Source: Arthrobacter pascens
GTDB taxonomy: Bacteria > Actinomycetota > Actinomycetes > Actinomycetales > Micrococcaceae
Direction of reading: 5' to 3'
Assembly: GCF_030816475.1 (NCBI RefSeq)
Contig: NZ_JAUSXF010000001.1
Location: 4,216,001-4,280,000, forward strand
Length of the DNA stretch: 64,000 nt
Shown here one piece after another: positions 26,148 through 34,050 of this stretch (the stretch's first letter is position 1; every line of letters starts with the position of its first letter). The position numbers and the translations under genes are program-made. The notes beneath the pieces are model-generated. The model was not told the DNA's origin. It did not search any database and saw only the letters and a program-made list of their open reading frames with translations.

Positions 26148-26915
26148 ATGGCCCGTTCAGACGCAGATATCCGCCCTCCCCGTTCCCTTCCGGAGAGCGA
26201 AGTACAACACAGCGGTCCAGGGCTTGCTGAAAGCGGTTTGGCGGGGCGGGCCCGGGCCGGGCGATTGCGGGTGGCGGTTCCGTCCGTGGCAGAGCGGGTC
26301 GCCGTTGAGCTCCGCCTGCAACTGGCGGAGGGCAGGTTGCTGCCGGGCACACGCCTGACCGAATCCACCATCGCGGAGGATCTCGGGGTGTCCCGCAACA
26401 CGGTCCGCGAGGCCTTTGCCGAACTGGCCAGCGAGCGGCTGGTTGTCCGGCACCCGAACAGAGGTGTCTTCGTGGCCAGCCTCGGCGCCGGTGACATTCA
26501 CGATGTCTACACCGTTCGCCGCGCCATCGAAGTCAGTGCCATCCGCGGCGGGGGGACTCCGGAACGCATTGAAGCCGTCCGGGCCGCCGTAAATGAAGGC
26601 AAACGTGCTTTGGCAGCCGGCGACGAGGAGGCTCTTGGCACGGCCAACCAGCATTTCCACGGCGCCATTGTGGCCCTGGCCGGCAGCAGGCGGCTCAACA
26701 GCATCATGGCCCAGGTCCTTGCCGAAATGCGCCTGTTTTTCCACAAGGCCACTGTGGACGGGCAGTTCTACCGGCACTACCTCCAGGACAACGAGGTCAT
26801 CTGCCAGGCCCTGGAAGCAGGAGACCTGGACCGCGCCGCCCGGCTCCTGCTGGAGTACCTGGACCGCTCCGAGGACAACCTGGCTGCCGTCCACGGCGAA
26901 ACGGATGACTCATAA
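26148..26915 (+). CDS. GntR-family regulator (FCD domain) of the pxp operon
   Basis: 255 residues. After a variable 45-residue N-terminus comes the winged helix (VAERVAVELRLQLAEG, LTESTIAEDLGVSRNTVREAF, RGVFVA) and then an all-helical FCD ligand domain with the metal-binding Asp and His residues (DIHDVYTVRRAIE, NQHFHGAIVALAGS, HYLQDNEVICQALEAGD). It is divergent from pxpA, so it probably senses 5-oxoproline or a related acid. Confidence 0.87.
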   Translation: MARSDADIRPPRSLPESEVQHSGPGLAESGLAGRARAGRLRVAVPSVAERVAVELRLQLAEGRLLPGTRLTESTIAEDLGVSRNTVREAFAELASERLVVRHPNRGVFVASLGAGDIHDVYTVRRAIEVSAIRGGGTPERIEAVRAAVNEGKRALAAGDEEALGTANQHFHGAIVALAGSRRLNSIMAQVLAEMRLFFHKATVDGQFYRHYLQDNEVICQALEAGDLDRAARLLLEYLDRSEDNLAAVHGETDDS

Positions 26916-26936
26916 CTGAACCGTTAGGCTGGAAGG

Positions 26937-27272
26937 ATGAACCGACGTCTTGCCGTCCTGTCCGCAGTCCCCCTCATGCTCCTGCTGGCCGCCTGTGGTT
27001 CTGTCCAGGATTCTACTGAAAAGGTGCCGGATGACGCCGCGTCCAAAGCGGCCAGGTCGGCCGCAGATCAAGTGAAGAGCCAGGTGTGCACCATCGTCCA
27101 GGACGGGGTGGTCAGCGTTGAAGAAAAGGCGCTGCTCGGCGGACTGGTATCCGCGTCTAAAACGGCCGGTGTCCCTTCCGAAATTGCGACGCCGCTGGGC
27201 CAGATTGCCGCATCACCCGACCAGGTGCCAGCCGAATCCGTGACGGCGCTGCAGCAGGCCTGCTCGCCGTAG
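26937..27272 (+). CDS. Small putative lipoprotein
   Basis: 111 residues. Signal peptide with lipobox LLAAC near residue 20, then a mature part of about 90 residues with two Cys (SQVCTIV and the C-terminal QQACSP) and a predicted helical bundle. No known domain. It begins 21 bp after the GntR stop codon and may be cotranscribed. Ribosome binding site GGAAGG just upstream of ATG. Confidence 0.65.
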   Translation: MNRRLAVLSAVPLMLLLAACGSVQDSTEKVPDDAASKAARSAADQVKSQVCTIVQDGVVSVEEKALLGGLVSASKTAGVPSEIATPLGQIAASPDQVPAESVTALQQACSP

Positions 27273-27340
27273 GGACCCGTAGCGGCTGCGGATTTCCGGG
27301 CGATTTACTCCATCTTCAAGGGGCCTGGTTCTACGTTCCG

Positions 27341-27856
27341 CTAGTCCAGGCTCCGGAGGTTTGTGGCCCGCCGTCCCAAGTGCCGGAACGCCCGGCGTTG
27401 GCTTATTTCTGTTACTTTGACGTCCTCCGGCTGGGCTGACGGAAAGGCCGAGACGAACTTGGCGAGCTCCTCACAAAGGACTTTCCAGCTGATGTCCGGA
27501 TCGTTCGGATAGGCATTCGCCTCGGCTTGGCGTGCCGCCTCAAGTGCCGCCTCGCCGGCCGGAGTGAGTTCCACCTTGAACTGCCGTCGATCTGAAGCGT
27601 GGCGTCTGCGGGTGATGTGCCCTGTGCTTTCCAGCCGCGTCAGGACCCTGCCGAGCGTCTGGCTCTGAACGTGCACCACGGAAGCGAGCTGCTCCTGGTT
27701 CAACGGCCCCGCGGCGAGTCCCTCCAGGGCAATCACCGCTGCCCGGGTCAATCCCAGGGGAGCCAGGGCGTCATCCTGCCGCCGCTGCACCATGCGCGCC
27801 GCTACCGTCAGCAAGCGGTAGCTGTTCCGGGCATCTGGATCAACACTGCTGCTCAT
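27341..27856 (-). CDS. MarR-family transcriptional regulator
   Basis: 171 residues from the ATG at 27856. The longer frame (27943) would begin inside the putative operator and is unlikely. Winged helix: LGLTRAAVIALEGLA, LNQEQLASVVHVQSQTLGRVLTRLESTGHI (recognition helix) and wing RRRHASDRRQFKVELT. C-terminal helices give the dimer. It is probably autoregulated through two palindromes upstream. No adjacent target gene is obvious. Confidence 0.82.
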   Translation of the reverse strand: MSSSVDPDARNSYRLLTVAARMVQRRQDDALAPLGLTRAAVIALEGLAAGPLNQEQLASVVHVQSQTLGRVLTRLESTGHITRRRHASDRRQFKVELTPAGEAALEAARQAEANAYPNDPDISWKVLCEELAKFVSAFPSAQPEDVKVTEISQRRAFRHLGRRATNLRSLD

Positions 27857-27927
27857 CGGCCGCGGCCTTCCTGTGGATGGCGGGATCAGGGCACCTTCAC
27901 CCCTCCATGCGTCGCTAACCTCTACCA

Positions 27928-27965
27928 TAAGCATGCTTAGCAACCGCTTTGCAAGTATGCTTACT
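27928..27965. promoter_or_regulatory. Tandem MarR-type operators
   Basis: TAAGCATGCTTA (27928-27939) is a perfect palindrome. A related imperfect copy AGTATGCTTACT is at 27954-27965, centred 26 bp away. Both lie upstream of the marR start. Confidence 0.6.
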
Positions 27966-28024
27966 AATCTGCCTTGCTGATCCTCGTAGCGGCGCTTCCT
28001 GCCAGGCCCAATCGGATCCTGATG

Positions 28025-28774
28025 CTAGCGCTTGCCCTTTTTCCGCGAGCCCTTGCCCCGGCCCTTGTCCGGATTGGGCGCGTAGCGCTGAGCCACCTTG
28101 GGCTTCTTGACGCCGGTCCCCCGCCGGTCCGGTTTGGGTTCCTTCTTGGGCTTCTCTTGCTGGGCCGAGGGCTGGCGGGAGCTCTGGGCCGTGCGCCCGC
28201 GCACAATCCCGATGAACTCCTCAAGAATTTCGTCGGTGGAACCGCTCGGCCAGGCCAAGGCGATTTCAGTGACGGGCGCTCCTGTGAGCCGACGGGCCAC
28301 GGTGTCCTTGACGTTGAAGTGCCGTGCCACAGACATCGGCAGGATAACCAGGCCGGCACCCGAGGCTACTACCTGCATCGCACTCTCGGGCCCGCCCAGC
28401 ACGGCGACGTCCAGGAATGTCTCCTCGGCCAGGTCGGCCAACGCCACTTCTTCAAACACCGAGATCTCGTGCCCTTTGGGCGCCACCACCACAGGCTGCT
28501 CCTCGTACAGCGGGATCACGTTGAGGCCTTCACGCTCCACCGGAAGCCGGACAAAGCTGAGGTCAGCGGAACCGTCACGCAGCACGTCCAGCTGGGCGCC
28601 GTCGTCGGACATAAATGACCGGAGCGGGATATCCAGGACGCGCTCTTCCCATCGGCGGATCCACTTCCCCGGCGTCACCCCGGCGACGTAGGAGAACCGG
28701 AGCACGCGGGGCGCATCCTGCCCTGCGGGTTCTGCGGGGGCGGGTTTCTGCGGGGAATCATTGTCTGCGGGCAC
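28025..28774 (-). CDS. LysR-type substrate-binding domain protein lacking the HTH
   Basis: 249 residues. It contains a type-2 periplasmic-binding fold as in LysR sensor domains (LRFSYVAGVTPGKWIRRWEE, DVLRDGSADLSFVRLP, VVVAPKGHEI, VVASGAGLVILPMSVAR), but no N-terminal winged helix; instead there is a Pro/Ala-rich start. The last 50 residues are strongly basic (KPKKEPKPD, RGKGSRKKGKR) and could contact nucleic acid. It is divergent from the DUF5997 gene, an arrangement I recall as common in actinobacteria. Function unknown. Confidence 0.8.
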   Translation of the reverse strand: MPADNDSPQKPAPAEPAGQDAPRVLRFSYVAGVTPGKWIRRWEERVLDIPLRSFMSDDGAQLDVLRDGSADLSFVRLPVEREGLNVIPLYEEQPVVVAPKGHEISVFEEVALADLAEETFLDVAVLGGPESAMQVVASGAGLVILPMSVARHFNVKDTVARRLTGAPVTEIALAWPSGSTDEILEEFIGIVRGRTAQSSRQPSAQQEKPKKEPKPDRRGTGVKKPKVAQRYAPNPDKGRGKGSRKKGKR

Positions 28775-28873
28775 GTCTTCACAGTACCGCCACCGCCGCA
28801 GCGGTAGCCTTGCCCCTGCTGCTCTGGTGCTGCTCTGGTGCCCTGCGAGCAGTGAGCCGGATACCCTTGAAGC

Positions 28874-29278
28874 ATGACCTCTGCAAACTCCCAGTCCATG
28901 AAGCCGGCCACTGTTGCCAAGAAACTTGGCATCTACCTGCCCGCTACACCGCAGGAGTTCCAGGATTCAACCATCAGCCGCGAGGATTTCGCCGAACTGC
29001 AGGCCAACCCGCCGGAGTGGCTCGTTGAACTCCGCCGCAACGGGCCGCACCCGCGCCCCGTCGTGGCCCAGAAGCTGAATGTTTCCATCAGCGGCCTGGC
29101 CCGCGGGGGTGTCGAGGAAGCGCTGACGACGGCGGAAATCACCGCGCTGCTGCAGGCTCCCCCGGCCTGGCTGGTCGCCGAGCGCTCCACCCACGCTGCC
29201 GTCCGGGCCGAGGCCCAGCGCGTTAAGGACGAGGCGGCCAAGAATGCAGCCAAGAAAGCCCGCGCCTCGGCGAAGTAG
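28874..29278 (+). CDS. DUF5997 family protein
   Basis: 134 residues. Recognisable by KPATVAKKLGIYLPATPQEFQ, then WLVELRRNGPHPRPVVAQKL and the Lys/Ala-rich C-terminal helix (KDEAAKNAAKKARASAK). Basic, probably cytoplasmic and perhaps nucleic-acid-associated. Divergent partner of the HTH-less LysR-like gene, from which it is separated by 99 bp. Confidence 0.8.
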   Translation: MTSANSQSMKPATVAKKLGIYLPATPQEFQDSTISREDFAELQANPPEWLVELRRNGPHPRPVVAQKLNVSISGLARGGVEEALTTAEITALLQAPPAWLVAERSTHAAVRAEAQRVKDEAAKNAAKKARASAK

Positions 29279-29308
29279 AGCCGAGGGCACGGCAGGCAGG
29301 ACCCTTCA

Positions 29309-29689
29309 TCAGTCCTGGTGCAGCTGCACGAAGTTGCCGCAGCCGTCGTCGAACACGGCCGTGATCCCGGACGGGCCGTCGCTGGGTCCGCCCTGAAAGG
29401 CCACGCCGGCGTCAACAAGCCTGCGGTACTCAGCCTGCACATCCGGCACGCCGAAGACGATGGCCGGCATCCCGGCGTCGTGCAGTCCGTTCATGTAGTC
29501 CGCCCCGAGCGGGTTGTCGCTCGGCTCCAGGAGCAGCCCCACTGAACCTGCATCCGCGCCCGGATCCTTGATGATGTACAGGTTGTATTCGGGCACGGCC
29601 AGCAACGTTTCAAAGCCGAGAGTACCCGTATAGAACGTGTGGGCCGCCGCTGGATCCTGGACGTGGATGCTGCACATTTTGAGTCTCAT
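29309..29689 (-). CDS. VOC family protein
   Basis: 126 residues, a single VOC module: MCSIHVQDPAAAHTFYTGTLGFET, DVQAEYRRLVDAGVAFQ and the end TAVFDDGCGNFVQLHQ. The metal-ligand pattern (His early, Glu or Gln late) is partly kept. Small-molecule binding or isomerase/dioxygenase-like role; not assignable. Monocistronic. Confidence 0.82.
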   Translation of the reverse strand: MRLKMCSIHVQDPAAAHTFYTGTLGFETLLAVPEYNLYIIKDPGADAGSVGLLLEPSDNPLGADYMNGLHDAGMPAIVFGVPDVQAEYRRLVDAGVAFQGGPSDGPSGITAVFDDGCGNFVQLHQD

Positions 29690-29753
29690 GGTCCTACGCT
29701 ACGCGGCCCTCCAGTGCCGGGACAGCACCCATTGACCGGCGGGCCCGCAGGGG

Positions 29754-30473
29754 TTGCAATGGAAGGAGCGGCCCCGGTTCCAGGGGCCGAAACTGATGCT
29801 TGGAGGTGCCGTGGTGGCAGCCCTGACAGAAGCCGTGGGCCTGGGAGCCTGGACAATGTTGTTCTGGGCTCCTCTCCTGGTATTCGCGGTAGCCGGCACG
29901 GTGTTTGCCGTCCGGCTGCACACCGCAGGCAATGCCGTGCCAGCATCGGCTCCCCCGCAGGCAGCGGAACCGGGGCTCAGCGGAGTTGGCAGCACAAGAA
30001 AGATCCCCGATCGCTCCGACACCTTGTTCTGGGACCTGTTCATGGGCTCTGCAGTGGCCCTCCCGGCCCTCCTTATCCCCACCGTGATGTCGCCGTGGGC
30101 AGGTGCCGTGCTCGCCACACTGGGCGGAGCGGCCGGCCTCACCGCCTACCGCTACAGCCCACGGGTGCTGGCCCACCAGGAGCTCCGCCGGCAACGGCGT
30201 CAGGCACAGCCGGCGTATAAGGCAGCGGAGGCCCTGCACCAGGCCCTCCTTGCCCGCTGGCGCAGCTACGAACTCGATCCGGGCTGCAGCATCGATTATC
30301 CGGCTATCACCGATGTCCGGATGCCCGAAACGTCGGCCCTTATCAGGGCCATGCGGGAAGCGGAGCGGCTGCAGTCCGTGCCGCACGAGGGCTACGTGCC
30401 CGCCGTGGCGCGGCTTGAGGTTTCGCTCGCAGCGGCGGAGAGGGCGGCCGGAATGCCCTCCAGCCGACGTTAA
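29754..30473 (+). CDS. Membrane protein of unknown function
   Basis: 239 residues from TTG at 29754; an ATG at 29796 would start just before the first membrane helix and is equally likely. Two to four hydrophobic segments (LMLGGAVVAALTEAVGLG, LLVFAVAGTVFAVRL, GSAVALPALLIPTV, AGAVLATLGGAAGL), then a soluble helical C-terminus of about 100 residues with LRRQRRQAQPAYKAAEALHQ, like a coiled coil. No family recognised. Confidence 0.6.
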   Translation: MQWKERPRFQGPKLMLGGAVVAALTEAVGLGAWTMLFWAPLLVFAVAGTVFAVRLHTAGNAVPASAPPQAAEPGLSGVGSTRKIPDRSDTLFWDLFMGSAVALPALLIPTVMSPWAGAVLATLGGAAGLTAYRYSPRVLAHQELRRQRRQAQPAYKAAEALHQALLARWRSYELDPGCSIDYPAITDVRMPETSALIRAMREAERLQSVPHEGYVPAVARLEVSLAAAERAAGMPSSRR

Positions 30474-30527
30474 GTGCTGTGTCGCCGCCGTTGGAGCGAG
30501 GTGGTTGGGCGGCGGTAGCATCCGAGG

Positions 30528-31130
30528 ATGGAGCTCAAAGAAACGGATGTTCGTGACCAGTTCGGCAGGCTGCTGGCGGACCGGGAGGTCTGGCGGCAGG
30601 CCGTGACGCTGGAGGCTGCCGGCGAGCTGACGGCACGCTGGCTGGAAGGCGGCAGCGAATACCAGGCCGCAACCTTCACGGCCAGGTATGACGAGGAAAC
30701 CGACGCCATCGCGCCGCTGCTGGTGCAGCTGAACAGGAACGGGCTGTTCACCAAGGAATCCCAGCCCGGCCTGCCATACAGCGGCAGTGCCCAGCGCCAG
30801 TATGTGACCGGCTTCTGCAGTGCAGATGTGGCAGCGCAGCTTCTGGCCATGTCCACCCGGTCCGACCTGGTTACGGTGGCGCATGGTCCGGGGGAGGCCA
30901 GCACCGCTGCCATCCCCGTCACGCTCGATGGAGCCGAGGTTGTCACCGTGCTTGGCTCCAGCGAGACCCCTATAACCTCGGATCAGGTCCAGGACTGGGC
31001 GGAGGAGACCAACGAAACCTTGGCGCTGCTGCTGGCCGACTCCTGGTACGTGGAAATTTTTGATCCGGCGTGGGGCAGGAACGACGTCCTGCTTCCGGCC
31101 GTCCTCGCCGCGCTGACTCCCGGGGAGTAG
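30528..31130 (+). CDS. Hypothetical protein, resembles DUF6919
   Basis: 200 residues, soluble. ELTARWLEGGSEY, then DEETDAIAPLLVQLNRNGLFTKESQPG and VTGFCSADVAAQLLAM match what I remember of the DUF6919 family in Streptomyces and relatives. No catalytic motif is visible. Starts 55 bp after the previous gene and could share its transcript. Confidence 0.6.
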   Translation: MELKETDVRDQFGRLLADREVWRQAVTLEAAGELTARWLEGGSEYQAATFTARYDEETDAIAPLLVQLNRNGLFTKESQPGLPYSGSAQRQYVTGFCSADVAAQLLAMSTRSDLVTVAHGPGEASTAAIPVTLDGAEVVTVLGSSETPITSDQVQDWAEETNETLALLLADSWYVEIFDPAWGRNDVLLPAVLAALTPGE

Positions 31131-31141
31131 GAGCCGGTGGG

Positions 31142-32546
31142 CTACAGGCCCGCCGGCTCTGCCACGCGGGCCACTTCGCAGATGCGCGCCGCGGTGATCC
31201 GGCCCATCCGGATAGCACCATCCACGTGCTGGTAGCCTTCGGCGGCAAGGTCTGAGGAGGACCAGTAGATGGGTCCCACCGGCGTGTGCTGGTCCTTGCC
31301 GTAGCGGTGCAGGCCTCCAAGGTCGTAGCTCGAGGCGTAAGCGCCCCTCGTCCATTCTTCCGAACCCCAGTCGGACTCGTAGTAGACCTCCGGCTCCAGC
31401 GCCTTCTCCCCCAGGAAGCCGGCAATGGACTCCAGCACTGCGCGCCTCCGGTCCTCGGCGCTCAGCTCGAAGACGGCGTCGGCCTTTTCATCGGAAATGA
31501 ACGCCCACCAGGGTCCCCCGGACATCGCCGTGGTTGGTGTTGTCGTAAACTTCCTGGACGAGTGAGCCGGCGCCGAATCCGGTTCCTGACAACCCGTCCT
31601 CCCGCCAGAACGGTTTGCCGTAGACCGCGTGGACCTTGATGACCAGGCCCAGGGACTGGTGCTGGTGCATCTGGTGCTGTCGGCGCGGCAGGGGCGGGTT
31701 GAAGGAGACGCGCGAGTAGAGATTTGGCGGCACGGCCATGATCACGAACCTGGCGTTGACTGTGGCGCGCTCGGAAACGACGGTGACGCGATAGCTCTCG
31801 GGGCTGCCGCCGTCGGGATTCACGCTCCAGTTGATGGTCCGCACCGGACTGTTAAGGACGACGTCGTCCCCCAGCTCCTGCGCCTGCAGCAGCGAGACCT
31901 GCTGCATACCGCCGATGACCCGCTTGTCCAGGATGAAGTCCTCATCCGTGAGGTGGGTGAAGGACCCGGCGGAGGCCGCCATCAGCACGGCCTGCAGCGC
32001 CGAGAATGCATGTGCAGGCTTGGTGAGCATGCCGCCGGCGATGAACAAGCCGATGTTGTTGCAGGCTTCCTCGTTGTCCGAATGGGCGCGCAGCCAGTGA
32101 TGGAAGGAGATGGTATCCAGCTCGCGGGCCTTGGCATGAGCCCAGGGTTCTGTAGGGCCTATTTCGGCGGCCAGCCCGTCCAGCAGCGCAATCAGTTTGT
32201 CCATCTCGACGGCGGTGGCGGAGTCTACGGGGAAGGAGTCGCCGGTGTAGCGCACAGGAATGCCGTCGGCGCCGATATATACGGACTCGCCGCTGCGGTA
32301 GCGGGAGTAGGTCTTCAGGCCCAGTTCGTCCAGCAGGTCCAGGAGCACTGTCTGGTCCGGTGAGACCCACTGGCCCCCGATTTCCAGCAAGGCGCCGTCC
32401 ACGTTATCTGTCCAGGTGCGTCCGCCGACCCGGTCCCGGGCCTCCAGCACGGCGACCGTGAGGCCGGCCTTCTTAAGTTCACGGGCTGCGGTCAACCCGG
32501 AGGGTCCCGCTCCAACGACAACAACGTCGCGGTTTAGGTTCAGCAT
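31142..32546 (-). pseudogene. puo: Putrescine oxidase (flavin monoamine oxidase family), frameshifted
   Basis: The frame from 32546 has the dinucleotide fold VVVVGAGPSGLTAARELKKAG, LEARDRVGGRTWTD, IGGQWVSPDQ, IAGGMLTKPAHAFSALQ and RQHQMHQHQSLGLVIKV, closely like Rhodococcus/Kocuria putrescine oxidase. It breaks at NHGDVRGTLVG near 31502, where one extra base (GGGCGTTC for GGGCTTC) shifts the frame; a second frame continues FISDEKADAVFELS to the normal end with ASSYDLGGLHRYG and GYQHVDGAIRMG. Intact it would be about 468 residues and convert putrescine to 4-aminobutanal with hydrogen peroxide. Without the C-terminal FAD-binding residues it would be inactive. Confidence 0.85.
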
Positions 32547-32584
32547 GATGTCCTCTCTTCGGCGGCAAGGTGATGCGCGCCACT

Positions 32585-32603
32585 AAATGAATGCCATTCA
32601 TTT
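32585..32603. promoter_or_regulatory. TetR-type operator between puo and its regulator
   Basis: AAATGAATG-C-CATTCATTT is a perfect palindrome with 9-bp arms, 39 bp upstream of the oxidase start and about 80 bp before the TetR start, so a dimer here could repress both divergent genes. Confidence 0.75.
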
Positions 32604-32684
32604 ATTAGAACTATAGCGGTTTGCGCCGGGCTCCGGAAGAGGTCGGTGGAATAATGCTGGGGAACCCACCGAAAGGCCAGCACC

Positions 32685-33419
32685 ATGTCGGCAGCCGCCG
32701 CCCAAGGAACCACCGCCGGAACAGCCGGCTCCAACACGGCAACAGGCGTTACAGCGGACCCGTCGAAGAGTGCCCGGCGGCGGGCCGGCCGGCCGTCGTC
32801 GGCAGTCCTGGACAAGGCGGGAATCACTGCTGCTGCGTTGGACCTCATCAGCAGGAAGGGCTATGACGGCCTCACGATGGCCGGACTGGCGCGCCAACTG
32901 GACGTCGCGCCGTCGGCCCTTTACAACCATGTGGCCTCCAAGAGTGACGTTCTCGTGCTGGTGGAGGACCATCTCGCGGCTCTGGTTGACGTCTCCCGCT
33001 TCGGCACGGCGTCCTGGGAGGATGCTGTCCGCGCCTGGGCCTGGAGCTACCGCGACGTGTTCGCCCAGCACACGCCCCTGATTCCGGTGATCGCAGTCCT
33101 TCCCGTGACCGACGCGCCCCAGACCCTGGCCATGTACGAGACGGTCAGCAAGGGCTTCCGGGATGCAGGATTCCCGCAGGAGCGCATCATTTCCTCCATC
33201 GTGGCGCTGGAGTCCTTCATCTTCGGCTCGGCCTATGACGTCACGGCACCGGCGGACATCTTCGATCCCGGCAGCATGGCCGAGGCAACCCCGCACTTCA
33301 CCGCTGCGGTGCGGAGCCTGGCGGCCCGGGGAGACGAGCGCCCCGCGGACGTGGCCTTCGGCCTGGGGCTCGAAGCACTTATCACTGGGCTCGGAGCGCT
33401 GCGGACGTGGCGGGGCTGA
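32685..33419 (+). CDS. TetR/AcrR-family regulator
   Basis: 244 residues. A 45-residue Ala/Thr-rich start precedes the HTH: LDKAGITAAALDLISRKGYDGL, then ARQLDVAPSALYNHVASKSD. The C-terminal helical domain (TetR_C type: WAWSYRDVFAQHTPLIPV) binds the ligand. Divergent from the putrescine oxidase gene with a perfect palindrome between, so it likely responds to putrescine or its aldehyde. Ends before a strong bidirectional hairpin. Confidence 0.85.
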   Translation: MSAAAAQGTTAGTAGSNTATGVTADPSKSARRRAGRPSSAVLDKAGITAAALDLISRKGYDGLTMAGLARQLDVAPSALYNHVASKSDVLVLVEDHLAALVDVSRFGTASWEDAVRAWAWSYRDVFAQHTPLIPVIAVLPVTDAPQTLAMYETVSKGFRDAGFPQERIISSIVALESFIFGSAYDVTAPADIFDPGSMAEATPHFTAAVRSLAARGDERPADVAFGLGLEALITGLGALRTWRG

Positions 33420-33569
33420 ACGAAGTGGGGGCATTTCGACACGGACACGCCGCCGTTTCAGCCCGGTCCGCGGATTTTGCTCCCCAAAGTGGCCCACGAC
33501 GGCGGGACTCACCCCACCGGGCTGGATGGGCACGCCACATCAGCGGGTGTTTTGATATCGGAAACAGCG

Positions 33570-33603
33570 AAGGCAGGCGGTCTCCGTGGAGACAGCCTGC
33601 CTT
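33570..33603. terminator. Bidirectional terminator hairpin
   Basis: AAGGCAGGC pairs perfectly with GCCTGCCTT, with an inner GTCTCC/GGAGAC stem. It lies between the TetR gene and the convergent Usp gene. Confidence 0.75.
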
Positions 33604-33645
33604 CCTCTGCATCTCTACGGCTGCAGGGGCTGTGCCGAGGCCCGG

Positions 33646-34050
33646 CTAGAAACCGGCTCCGTCAGCCTTGACCGCCAATACGGGGCGGTCGGCCTGCATC
33701 AGGATGCGCTGGGCGTGGCTGCCCAGGATGAACTTTCCCACCTGGGTCCGATGCCTGAGTCCGATGACGATCAGCGAAGCGTCAGCCTCTCGGGCAACGT
33801 CGAGGAACTCGTCAGCGAGGTCATGCAGGTACGGAGGCTGAATGACCCTGGCGGTGACGCCGGCCTCCGCTGCACGGCTGGCCGCCTGTGCCAGGACGTT
33901 GTCGGGTGCCACTGATTTGTCCACCAGCGCGCCTTCCCTCGCAGAATTGACGATCACCAGGTCCTCATTGCGGAGCTTGGCCTCAGCAATGCCTGCCGTC
34001 AGCGCGGCCTCCCCTGCGGGTGTGGGGACGAATCCGACGATGATGCTCAT
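33646..34050 (-). CDS. Universal stress protein (UspA) family, end of the tct operon
   Basis: 134 residues. MSIIVGFVPTPAGEAAL at strand 1 and the ATP-binding loop GLRHRTQVGKFILGSHAQRIL near the C-terminus (G-x2-G-x9-G-S pattern), ending CPVLAVK-like as RPVLAVKADG. Its ATG overlaps the tctA stop codon by four bases, so it is cotranslated with the transporter. Usp genes linked to TctCBA occur in several actinobacteria; role possibly in energy or stress control of uptake. Confidence 0.87.
   Translation of the reverse strand: MSIIVGFVPTPAGEAALTAGIAEAKLRNEDLVIVNSAREGALVDKSVAPDNVLAQAASRAAEAGVTARVIQPPYLHDLADEFLDVAREADASLIVIGLRHRTQVGKFILGSHAQRILMQADRPVLAVKADGAGF

Noticed and set aside
29694..31355. 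553-codon minus-strand frame over the hypothetical genes at 29.7-31.1 kb
   Set aside because: Arg/His/Gly-rich without motif; the plus-strand genes have proper starts, membrane segments and normal composition.
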